Shown here: piece by piece, positions 6,726-13,840 of the stretch
How positions within the stretch are numbered: position 1 is the first letter of the stretch
Layout: each line of letters begins with the position of its first letter
Source of the DNA: Pseudomonadota bacterium
GTDB taxonomy: Bacteria > Pseudomonadota > Gammaproteobacteria > Xanthomonadales > Rhodanobacteraceae
DNA length: 25,190 bases
Reading direction: 5' to 3'
Assembly: GCA_021787175.1 (NCBI GenBank)
Contig: JAJYMF010000385.1
Location: forward strand, 1-25,190
Notes under the pieces: generated by a model
Told to the model about the DNA's origin: nothing
What the model saw: only the letters and a program-made list of their open reading frames with translations
Database searches by the model: none
Translations under genes and position numbers: made by a program

Positions 6726-9038
6726 ATGAAGCGTATTGCCGCCCTGATCCTGCTTGCCTGCCTGACCGCCAAGGCAAACGCCTTCGAACCGTTCGTGGTT
6801 TCGGGCATCCGCGTGGACGGGCTGACCCGCATCGCGCCCGGCACCGTGTTCAGCTACCTGCCGGTCGAGCAGGGCGACACCCTCACCGACGCGCGTGCGC
6901 AGGAGGCGATCCGCGCCCTGTTCCGCACCGGCTTCTTCAGCGACGTGGCACTGGACCGCCAGGGCAACATTCTCGTGGTCAAGGTGGTCGAGCGGCCGTC
7001 GATCGCCAAGATCGACATCCGCGGCAACAAGGACATCAAGACCGAGGAGCTGATGAAGGGCCTCAAGCAGATCGGTCTGGCCGAGGGCGACACCTTCGAT
7101 CGCCTCGCGCTGGAACGCGTGCAGCAGGAGCTGACGCGGCAGTACTACAACCGCGGCAAGTACAACGTCACCATCGCTCCGCACGTCACCCATCTCGACC
7201 GCAACCGCGTCACCATCGACATCGAGATCCGCGAAGGCGAGGCGGCGCGCATCAAGGAAATCAACATCGTCGGCAATACCGCCTACAGCGACAAGCAGAT
7301 CCGCAGCGATTTCGAGTCCAGCACCAGCAACTGGACCTCGTGGTACTCGCACGACGACCAGTACTCGCGCGAGAAATTCACCGGCGACCTGGAAAAGCTG
7401 CAGAACTTCTACCTCGACCGCGGCTACGCCAACTTCGCGATCAACTCGACCGAGGTGGCGATCAGCCCCGACAAGCGCGACATGTACATCGACGCCGACG
7501 TGCACGAGGGCCACAAGTACAAGATCGCCGACGTCAAGCTGCTGGGCCGTCTGGTGCTGCCCGAGGATGCGCTGCGCCGGCTGGTCCTGGTCAAGCCCGG
7601 CGACACCTTCTCGCGCCGGCGCATCGAGGCCAGCACCAACGCGATCACGCTGGTGCTGTCGAACATCGGCTACGCCTTCGCCAAGGTCACGCCGGTGCCG
7701 AAGATCGACAAGGACAAGCGCACCGTCGACCTGACCCTGTTCATCGAACCGGGCCAGCGCGTCTACGTGCGCCGCATCGTGTTCAAGGGCAACAGCACCA
7801 CCGAGGACGAGGTGATGCGCCGCGAGATGCGCCAGTTCGAGGGCGGCTGGTACTCGCAGGCGGCGATCGACCGCTCCAAGGTGCGCCTGGAGCGCCTCGG
7901 CTTCTTCAAGTCGGTGGAGATCAAGAACGAGCGCGTGCCGGGCTCGCCCGACGAGGTGGATCTGCTGGTCAAGGTCGCGGAGGAACCCTCCGGCGCGCTG
8001 CAGTTCGGCGTCGGCTATTCGCAGGTGTCCGGCGTGATCGGCAGCTTCTCGGTCTCCGAGCGCAACTTCCTCGGCACCGGCAAGCAGGTGTCGGCGCAGG
8101 TGCAGCAGAGTTCGTTCCTCAAGCAGTACAGCCTGAGCTACCTCGATCCCTACTTCACCGACAACGGCGTCAGCCTCGGCTACAACGCCAGCTACACCGA
8201 GCTGAACCAGGGCCAGGCGAACATCGCCAGCTACCTGTACAACACCAAGTCGTTCTCGTCCTACCTCGGCATCCCGATTTCCGAAACCGACACCATCAAC
8301 GTCGGTCTCGGGCTGAGCAGCAACACCATCAACACCTACCCCAACATCACGCCCCAGCCGCTGATCGACTACCAGAACCAGCTCGGCCACCGCACCATCC
8401 ACTCGTGGACGGCGACCATCTCGTACGCCCACGACACGCGCAACCAGTACTTCACGCCGACCCGCGGCGGCCTGCAGTCGATCTCCGCCGAGATCGCCCT
8501 GCCCGGCTCGACCGTGCAGTACTTCAAGCTGTTCGGAGTCAGCAGCAACTACTTCCCGCTCCCGAAGTCGTTCGTGCTGGGCCTGACCGGCAACGTCGGC
8601 TACGGCAAGACCTACGGACGCGACAGCGGCCTGGCGTTCCCGTTCTGGCAGAACTACTACGGCGGTGGCGTCACCGACGTGCGCGGCTTCATGGACAACA
8701 CCCTCGGCCCGCGCCTGAGCGTGCCGGGCTACCTCAATGCCCAGCCGATCGGCGGCGCGTTCAAGGTGCTGGGCCGCGCCGAACTGTTCCTGCCGCTGCC
8801 CTTCCTCAAGGACAGCAACACCGCGCGCGTGTCGCTTTTCTACGACACCGGCAACGTGTTCAGCACCTACAACCAGTTCGCCTGGGGCCAGTTGCGCTCG
8901 TCGGTCGGCATCGGCCTGCAGTGGCGCGCACCGATCGGACCGATCAACATCAGCTACGCGATGCCGGTCAAATACAACCGGGTCACCGATGCGCCATTCA
9001 TCGAGCGCTTCCAGTTCACCTTCGGCTCGACGTTCTGA
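6726..9038 (+). CDS. bamA: Outer membrane protein assembly factor BamA
   Basis: Central subunit of the BAM complex that folds beta-barrel proteins into the outer membrane. The 770-residue product (E. coli 810) has a signal peptide of about 19 residues ending ANA before FEPFVV. Five periplasmic POTRA repeats follow (about 20-420; e.g. VSGIRVDGLTRIAPG, IAKIDIRGNKDIK, IKEINIVGNTAYSD, VRRIVFKGNSTTED), then a 16-strand Omp85 barrel. The conserved barrel motif VRGF is at 652-655, followed by MDNTLGPR. The chain ends in Phe, as the C-terminal beta-signal requires. A skp gene, often found between bamA and lpxD, is absent here. The gap to lpxD is 52 bases with a strong hairpin. Confidence 0.97.
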   Translation: MKRIAALILLACLTAKANAFEPFVVSGIRVDGLTRIAPGTVFSYLPVEQGDTLTDARAQEAIRALFRTGFFSDVALDRQGNILVVKVVERPSIAKIDIRGNKDIKTEELMKGLKQIGLAEGDTFDRLALERVQQELTRQYYNRGKYNVTIAPHVTHLDRNRVTIDIEIREGEAARIKEINIVGNTAYSDKQIRSDFESSTSNWTSWYSHDDQYSREKFTGDLEKLQNFYLDRGYANFAINSTEVAISPDKRDMYIDADVHEGHKYKIADVKLLGRLVLPEDALRRLVLVKPGDTFSRRRIEASTNAITLVLSNIGYAFAKVTPVPKIDKDKRTVDLTLFIEPGQRVYVRRIVFKGNSTTEDEVMRREMRQFEGGWYSQAAIDRSKVRLERLGFFKSVEIKNERVPGSPDEVDLLVKVAEEPSGALQFGVGYSQVSGVIGSFSVSERNFLGTGKQVSAQVQQSSFLKQYSLSYLDPYFTDNGVSLGYNASYTELNQGQANIASYLYNTKSFSSYLGIPISETDTINVGLGLSSNTINTYPNITPQPLIDYQNQLGHRTIHSWTATISYAHDTRNQYFTPTRGGLQSISAEIALPGSTVQYFKLFGVSSNYFPLPKSFVLGLTGNVGYGKTYGRDSGLAFPFWQNYYGGGVTDVRGFMDNTLGPRLSVPGYLNAQPIGGAFKVLGRAELFLPLPFLKDSNTARVSLFYDTGNVFSTYNQFAWGQLRSSVGIGLQWRAPIGPINISYAMPVKYNRVTDAPFIERFQFTFGSTF

Positions 9039-9044
9039 GGCGTT

Positions 9045-9066
9045 GGCGCCGGCCGTGGCCGGCGCC
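9045..9066 (+). other. Perfect GC hairpin between bamA and lpxD
   Basis: Ten bases (9045-9054) are repeated exactly in inverted form at 9057-9066, separated by GT. All stem pairs are G-C. No T-tract follows, so a strong intrinsic terminator is not expected. The lpxD Shine-Dalgarno sequence begins ten bases later. Possible roles are partial attenuation, protection of the bamA 3' end, or processing so that bamA and lpxD differ in mRNA abundance. Confidence 0.55.
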
Positions 9067-9090
9067 GCGCGGTCCGGGGAGGCTCCGCGC

Positions 9091-10122
9091 ATGTCCGCAA
9101 CCGTGTCTCATCGTCTCGATGCGCTGGCGTCGCGCTTCGGCCTCGAGCGCCGCGGCGATGCCGCGACGCCGATCGCCGGCGTCGCCACCCTCGCCGATGC
9201 CGGCCCGCAGCAGCTGGCGTTTCTGGCCAACCCGCGTTACGCGCGGCAGCTGGCGTCCACGCGTGCCGGCGCGGTGGTGCTGCGCGCCGAGCAGGCCGAC
9301 GCCTGCCCCGTCGCGGCGCTGGTCGCCGCCGATCCCTACCTGGCCTTCGCGCGCATCGCGACGCTGTTCGAGTCGCGTCCGGCGCCGGCGCCCGGCGTGC
9401 ATTCCAGCACGGTGGTCGCGCCCGGCGCGCGGATCAGCGCCAGCGCCAGCATCGGGCCGCTGTGCGTGATCGGGAACGGCGCGGTAATCGGCGACGGCGC
9501 CGAACTGGGCCCGCATTGCGTGGTCGGCCCCGACTGCACGGTGGGCGCTCAGTCGCGGCTGGTGGCGCGCGTGACCCTGGTGGAACGCGTCACGCTCGGC
9601 CGCCGCGTGCTGGTGCACCCCGGCGCGGTGCTCGGCGCCGACGGCTTCGGCCTCGCCTTCGACAAGGATCACTGGATCAAGGTGCCGCAGCTCGGCGGCG
9701 TGCGCATCGGCGACGATTGCGAGATCGGCGCCAATACCACCATCGACCGCGGTGCGCTCGGCGACACCGTGCTCGAGGAGGACGTGCGCCTCGACAACCA
9801 GATCCAGATCGCGCACAACGTCTTCATCGGCGCACACACCGCGATGGCGGGCTGCTCCGCGGTGGCCGGCAGCGCACGCGTCGGCCGTCATTGCCTGATC
9901 GGCGGCAGCGCCGGCATTCTCGGTCACCTCGAGGTGGCGGACCGGGTTACGATCACCGCCATGAGCCTGGTGACGCATTCCATCCGCGAACCCGGCGAAT
10001 ACTCTTCGGGGACCGCGCTGCAGGACAACCGCCAATGGCGCCGCAACGCCGCGCGCCTGAAGCATCTGGACGAACTCGTGCGCCGCGTGGCGGCGCTGGA
10101 AAAGGAAACTCGCGATGACTGA
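9091..10122 (+). CDS. lpxD: UDP-3-O-(3-hydroxyacyl)glucosamine N-acyltransferase
   Basis: Third step of lipid A synthesis: transfers a 3-hydroxyacyl chain from acyl carrier protein to the amine of UDP-3-O-acyl-glucosamine, in the cytosol. The 343-residue product has an N-terminal uridine-binding domain (TPIAGVATLADA, QLAFLANPRY), then a left-handed parallel beta-helix of hexapeptide repeats (IG..., VG... every six residues, about 105-285), then a helical tail. The catalytic His242 lies in QIAHNV, equivalent to E. coli His239; His279 in GILGHLEV is the second conserved histidine. The ATG at 9091 has a good Shine-Dalgarno GGGGAGG at 9076-9082. The stop overlaps the fabZ start by eight bases. 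Confidence 0.96.
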   Translation: MSATVSHRLDALASRFGLERRGDAATPIAGVATLADAGPQQLAFLANPRYARQLASTRAGAVVLRAEQADACPVAALVAADPYLAFARIATLFESRPAPAPGVHSSTVVAPGARISASASIGPLCVIGNGAVIGDGAELGPHCVVGPDCTVGAQSRLVARVTLVERVTLGRRVLVHPGAVLGADGFGLAFDKDHWIKVPQLGGVRIGDDCEIGANTTIDRGALGDTVLEEDVRLDNQIQIAHNVFIGAHTAMAGCSAVAGSARVGRHCLIGGSAGILGHLEVADRVTITAMSLVTHSIREPGEYSSGTALQDNRQWRRNAARLKHLDELVRRVAALEKETRDD

Positions 10123-10585
10123 GACTGCCCTCAGCCTGCCCGTGGACGTGAACGCGATCCAGGGCATGCTGCCGCACCGCTACCCGTTCCTGCTGGTCGA
10201 TCGCGTGATCGCGCTGGAACCGGGGCGCTCGATCACCGCGATCAAGAACGTCACCATCAACGAACCGTATTTCCAGGGCCACTTTCCCGGCCACCCGGTG
10301 ATGCCGGGGGTGCTGATCATCGAGGCGCTGGCGCAGGCCTCCGGCCTGCTGGTGCAGCTGTCCGGCGATCCGCCGGAACCGACCCAGGGCAGCACCATGC
10401 TGTTCTACCTGGTCAAGGTCGACAAGGCGCGTTTCAACCGCACCGTGGTGCCCGGCGACCAGCTGCTGCTCAGGGTGACGCTCAAGCGCATGCTGCGCGG
10501 CATGGGCCTGTTCGAGGCCGAGGCGCTGGTCGAGGGCAGCGTCGCCGCCAGCTGCGAGATCATGTGCGCCGGACGCGCCGAATGA
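10115..10585 (+). CDS. fabZ: 3-hydroxyacyl-[acyl-carrier-protein] dehydratase FabZ
   Basis: Removes water from 3-hydroxyacyl-ACP in fatty acid elongation. It competes with LpxA and LpxD for the same 3-hydroxyacyl-ACP pool, which explains its place between them. The 156-residue hotdog-fold protein carries the active-site His56 in GHFPGHPVMPG and Glu70 in VLIIEALAQ, plus LPHRYPFLLVDRV (19-31) and KVDKARFNR. The start overlaps the end of lpxD by eight bases, with AAAGGAA upstream as the likely ribosome site. Unlike the tight lpxD-fabZ junction, 118 bases containing a palindromic repeat separate it from lpxA. Confidence 0.97.
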   Translation: MTETALSLPVDVNAIQGMLPHRYPFLLVDRVIALEPGRSITAIKNVTINEPYFQGHFPGHPVMPGVLIIEALAQASGLLVQLSGDPPEPTQGSTMLFYLVKVDKARFNRTVVPGDQLLLRVTLKRMLRGMGLFEAEALVEGSVAASCEIMCAGRAE

Positions 10586-10604
10586 GTGGATCGAACGTCC
10601 GAGC

Positions 10605-10682
10605 TGTCCGCAAAGAACGCCAAGGGCGCGAAAAGATTCTTAAAATGGATGTTCTTCGCGAGCTTCGCGTCCTTCGCGGACA
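10605..10682. repeat. 78-base palindromic repeat inserted between fabZ and lpxA
   Basis: Two 28-base arms (10605-10632 and 10655-10682) pair as an inverted repeat at 23 of 28 positions around a 22-base A/T-richer loop. Each arm is built from units of nine bases (gcaaagaac/gccaagggc and agcttcgcg/tccttcgcg), so both strands read as near-repeats of Ala-Lys or Phe-Ala-Ser. From memory, similar Cys-Gly-Cys-Ala-Ala-Ala-Gly-type DNA palindromes (cgcaaagaacgc) are dispersed in intergenic regions of Xanthomonadales and other bacteria; I could not search for copies. It lies inside an operon, ends 21 bases before the lpxA ATG and would form a long hairpin in the mRNA. No transposase is nearby. Confidence 0.75.
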
Positions 10683-10703
10683 TCAGCTTTCCGGGACATC
10701 ACG

Positions 10704-11477
10704 ATGAGCGTGCACCCCGCTGCCATGGTCGATCCCGCCGCACGACTGGCGGCGGGCGTCGAGGTCGGCCCCTACAGCGTGATCAGCGCCGACGTCGAGA
10801 TCGGCGCCGGCTCCCGGATCGGCGCGCACGTGGTGATCGACGGTCCGACCCGCATCGGCCGCGACAACCGCATCTGGCCGTTCAGCGCGATCGGCGGCGA
10901 CCCGCAGGACAAGAAGTACCACGGCGAGCGCGGGGAGCTGGTGATCGGCGACCGCAACACCATCCGCGAGTACGTCACCATCAACCGCGGCACCGGCGAC
11001 GGCGGCGGCGTCACCCGCGTGGGATCGGACAACTGGATCATGGCCTACGTGCACATCGCGCACGATTGCCGCGTCGGTGACCACACCGTGCTGGCCAACA
11101 ATGCCACCCTCGCCGGGCACGTCGAGGTCGGCGATCACGTGATCCTCGGCGGCTTCGCCGGCGCGCACCAGTTCTGCAAGATCGGCGCGCACGCTTTCGC
11201 CGCGATGTACTCGGCGATCAATCGCGACGTGCCGCCGTTCTGCTACGTCGCCGGCCAGTTCGCCGAGCCGCGCGGCGTCAACAGCGAAGGGCTGAAGCGC
11301 CGCGGCTTCAGCAGCGAACGCGTCGCCGCGATCAAGCGCGCCTATCGCACCCTGTATATGGCCGGCCTGCCGCTGGCCGAGGCGCGCGCGCGCCTGGCCG
11401 AGCAGGCGCAGGAGAGCCCCGACGTCGCCGCCATGCTGGCCTTCATCGAGCGTTCGGAACGCTCGTTGGTGCGCTGA
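10704..11477 (+). CDS. lpxA: UDP-N-acetylglucosamine O-acyltransferase LpxA
   Basis: First step of lipid A synthesis: transfers a 3-hydroxyacyl chain from ACP to the 3-OH of UDP-GlcNAc. The 257-residue product (E. coli 262) is a hexapeptide-repeat beta-helix (about 1-185) with a helical tail. It carries the catalytic His120 in HIAHDC, GGDPQDKKYHGE (64-75), LANNATLAGHVEVGD and AHQF (154-157). The position matching the E. coli acyl-length ruler Gly173 is Met168 (AHAFAAMYSAI). Methionine there is known from the Pseudomonas aeruginosa enzyme, which uses 10-carbon chains, so a short hydroxyacyl chain is expected. It is the last gene of the plus-strand block; lpxB does not follow. Confidence 0.96.
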   Translation: MSVHPAAMVDPAARLAAGVEVGPYSVISADVEIGAGSRIGAHVVIDGPTRIGRDNRIWPFSAIGGDPQDKKYHGERGELVIGDRNTIREYVTINRGTGDGGGVTRVGSDNWIMAYVHIAHDCRVGDHTVLANNATLAGHVEVGDHVILGGFAGAHQFCKIGAHAFAAMYSAINRDVPPFCYVAGQFAEPRGVNSEGLKRRGFSSERVAAIKRAYRTLYMAGLPLAEARARLAEQAQESPDVAAMLAFIERSERSLVR

Positions 11478-11510
11478 GCACCCTGCCGGGAACGGGTTTC
11501 GTCGCGCCGC

Positions 11511-11981
11511 TCAGGCAGCGGCCGCCAACGCCTCGGCCACCAGATCCTCGAGCACCGGCATGTCCGGGATCACCGCCAGGTCATCGCGCAGCAGCACCTC
11601 TTCGCGCACGCCGGGAGGCAGCGCGTGGCCGTCGCCGGTGGGCATCAGCAGATCCGGCGTCAACGTGGTCAGCCGCGGAAATCCCTGCGTCAGCATCGCC
11701 AGGAACGGCAGCTTGGGATGGCCGCCCAGCGCCTTGAGCACGGCCACGCGCGCGTGCAGCGCACCCTCGCCGGTGCCGTAGCCGGCCAGCGCCGAGAAGG
11801 ACACCAGCGGCACGCGCCAGCCGCGCCAGCGAATGCGCCCCAGCAGCCAGGCCGGCGCGCCGGCGACCGGCTCGGGGGTGGCGAAGGTGATCACCTCGGC
11901 GACGGTGGCGTTGGGCAGCAGCACGCGAGTGCCGCTGACCGGAATCATGACCCCGCGGATTTCGCGCGGCAGCTCGTTCAT
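11511..11981 (-). CDS. chpC: CheW-like adaptor of the Pil-Chp system (ChpC)
   Basis: A small CheW-domain protein of 156 residues that would link additional receptors to the ChpA kinase in type IV pilus signalling. The start MNELPREIRGVMIPVSG, the stretch LLGRIRWRGWRVPLVSFSALAGY (CheW core, about 46-68) and the C-terminal DLAVIPDMPVLEDLVAEAL fit ChpC. The level of CheW conservation is modest, and position after chpB supports the name. Its ATG overlaps the chpB stop by four bases. It is the last gene of the minus-strand cluster; the chpD and chpE genes found in Pseudomonas are absent. Its stop is 33 bases from the lpxA stop on the other strand. Confidence 0.85.
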   Translation of the reverse strand: MNELPREIRGVMIPVSGTRVLLPNATVAEVITFATPEPVAGAPAWLLGRIRWRGWRVPLVSFSALAGYGTGEGALHARVAVLKALGGHPKLPFLAMLTQGFPRLTTLTPDLLMPTGDGHALPPGVREEVLLRDDLAVIPDMPVLEDLVAEALAAAA

Positions 11982-13840
11982 GCTTGTCCCCTGCCCAGTT
12001 CGGATGCGAGCCGCGCGGCGAGATCGCGCGGCGCGGCGAAGTAGCCAATCAGACCGGCGCCGGCCGCGGCGTCCACCATCGAGCTGACCACGCAGCTCGA
12101 TGGCTCCTGTCCCCAGACGCGGCCGCCGCGCGCGGCGACGACATGCGCGCCGGCCACGGCATCGCTGGCCATGCCCGACAGGATCAGCGCCAGCACATCG
12201 GGTCCGAATGTCTCGGCGACCGCGGTGAAGGTATCGTCGATCGACGGATCGTAGGGGCTGTCCGCGGGCAGCGGCTCGGTCCGCACACGTCCATTGCGCT
12301 CGACGCGCAGGCGCTGGCCGCTGGGCACCACCAGCACCTCGCCGTGCCGCAGCGATTCGCCGTCGGCCGCCAGCCGTACCGGCAGCGTGCCGGCCTTGCC
12401 CAGCTGCTGCGCCAGCGAGCCGTTGAAGGCGGCATCGAGATGCTGCACCACCAGCAGCGCCGCCGGCAGATCGGCGGGCAGCGCGGCGAGAAACTCGTGC
12501 AGTGCCTCGGGGCCGCCGATGGAGGCGCCGATGACCACCACACGCCGCAACAGGGAGCGCGGCTGCGCCAGGTTCATTTCGTGCGACGCCGTCTCGACGT
12601 GCGGCGCGATCGCTTCCTCGAACGGAACCAGTTCGAGGCCGCCCAGGCCCACCTCGAACGGCGTCGCCGAGTCCGCGCCGGGCGACACCGGCGCCAGGTA
12701 GTCCGCGGCCGGCACGGTCTCGATACCGAACTCGCTGGCCGCACTGGGCGCTACGGCGCGCGCCGGCGGCAACGGTTCGAATCCCTCGGGCAGATCGAAC
12801 TCGAGCAACCCCCAGTCGGGCGCATCGGCAAACGTCGCGGGCGCGGTCGTCGGCGCGGGCGCGGCGACGGGCGGCAGTTCGTCCATCGGCGCCAGGCTGA
12901 AGTCGGCAGCGGCGACCGCGGCAGAAAGCGCGGCGGGCGCATCCACGGCGGGCGCGTCCGGTGCGGCCTGCGCCTGCTCGGCGCTGACGCGCGTCAGCCA
13001 TGCGTCGATGTCCTCGATCGCTGCCGGCTCGGCTGCGGCCGGCGCCGGCGCGAACGCGCGCGGCGCGGCATCCGCAGCATCCAGCAGCGGCGAGCTCGCC
13101 AGCAGCGCGGCGATTTCGTCATCCAGCGCGGCAGGGTCGGCAAGCGGCGCTGCGGGGGACACGGCCACGACGGCCGGCTCGGCTGAAGCCGGCAGCAGCT
13201 CGAACAGGGCGGCCAGATCGGCATCGCTGATGAATTCGGCTGCGGGCGCGGCGGACGGCTGCGCCTGCGCGCCGGGCGCCGCCGTGTCGCGGTCGGCGGA
13301 CTCTGCGGGCGGAAGCGGCGGCGCGATCGGCTGATCCAACGCATCGGAGTCGCTTGGCGCCTGCTCCGCTTCGACCTGCGGCGGCATCGCCGCGCTGACG
13401 GGCATCGGCCTGTCGACCGCCGCGACCGGCGACGGTGTTGCGACCGTCACGGGCACATCCACCGCGCGCGCGCCGGCGGGGCGCGGCGGATCGACGTCGG
13501 CGCTGCCGAGAATCTTGGCGGCCAGATGGCGCGCCCAGCGCGCCTGATCCCAACCCGACAGGCGACGCGAGGCCTCGGCGTCATTGAACACCAGGCGCTG
13601 CCGCGACAGGTCGAGGGCATCGTAGTAGCCCTCGATCGCATCCTCGGCCGCCGGCTCTAGGCTGATCACGACCACCTCGGCACCGCAGCCGGCCACCGCG
13701 GCCGGCGTCGTGTGCGCGGCCGAGTCCTCGAGCACGATCCGCGCACCGCGATCCTGCAGCGCCTGTCGCAGACGCGCGCCGAGCGCCGCGTCCTCGAACA
13801 GCAGCGCCACTGCGGGAGCGGCGGCGACGGCCTCAGACAC
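11978..13840 (-). CDS. chpB: CheB-type methylesterase ChpB with degenerate receiver and long linker
   Basis: Removes methyl groups from glutamates of the receptor PilJ, opposing PilK, to allow adaptation. The C-terminal catalytic domain (about 433-620) has the full triad: Ser440 in GASIGGPEAL, His467 in VVQHLD and Asp560 in SGMASDA. Residues 11-110 look like a receiver fold, but the phosphoacceptor position reads VVVISLEP (Ser60) and the acidic pair reads ED. About 310 residues (120-430) between them are Ala/Pro/Asp/Glu-rich and probably disordered. The total of 620 residues is well above the 350 or so I expect for ChpB. The GTG at 13840 is chosen because it lies eight bases inside the end of chpA and begins the first conserved strand. 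An upstream ATG at 13918 would sit in the chpA receiver. Confidence 0.88.
   Translation of the reverse strand: MSEAVAAAPAVALLFEDAALGARLRQALQDRGARIVLEDSAAHTTPAAVAGCGAEVVVISLEPAAEDAIEGYYDALDLSRQRLVFNDAEASRRLSGWDQARWARHLAAKILGSADVDPPRPAGARAVDVPVTVATPSPVAAVDRPMPVSAAMPPQVEAEQAPSDSDALDQPIAPPLPPAESADRDTAAPGAQAQPSAAPAAEFISDADLAALFELLPASAEPAVVAVSPAAPLADPAALDDEIAALLASSPLLDAADAAPRAFAPAPAAAEPAAIEDIDAWLTRVSAEQAQAAPDAPAVDAPAALSAAVAAADFSLAPMDELPPVAAPAPTTAPATFADAPDWGLLEFDLPEGFEPLPPARAVAPSAASEFGIETVPAADYLAPVSPGADSATPFEVGLGGLELVPFEEAIAPHVETASHEMNLAQPRSLLRRVVVIGASIGGPEALHEFLAALPADLPAALLVVQHLDAAFNGSLAQQLGKAGTLPVRLAADGESLRHGEVLVVPSGQRLRVERNGRVRTEPLPADSPYDPSIDDTFTAVAETFGPDVLALILSGMASDAVAGAHVVAARGGRVWGQEPSSCVVSSMVDAAAGAGLIGYFAAPRDLAARLASELGRGQA

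Noticed and set aside
5214..9092. Long open frame on the minus strand opposite rseP and bamA (nearly 1300 codons)
   Set aside because: Same GC-driven shadow effect. The plus strand carries complete RseP and BamA with catalytic and structural motifs.
5444..9469. Plus-strand frame of about 1340 codons overlapping rseP and bamA
   Set aside because: Arg/Pro/Ala-rich out-of-frame reading without domains. It lies over two confidently identified genes.
10405..10683. Minus-strand open frame through the same palindrome (begins MSAKDAKLAKN)
   Set aside because: A product of the inverted repeat and the antisense of fabZ. The near-identical peptide from both strands is a property of the repeat, not evidence for a gene.
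10586..11080. Small open frame starting in the fabZ-lpxA spacer (begins MDRTSELSAKNAK)
   Set aside because: The first 40 codons come from the palindromic repeat, which also reads as a similar peptide on the other strand, and the rest is an out-of-frame copy of lpxA. No ribosome site was seen.
11474..11514. Inverted repeat CTGAGC/GCTCAG spanning the lpxA and chpC stop codons as a bidirectional terminator
   Set aside because: The stem is only six pairs with a 29-base loop and no T-tract. It mainly reflects the two TGA-containing ends and is likely chance.
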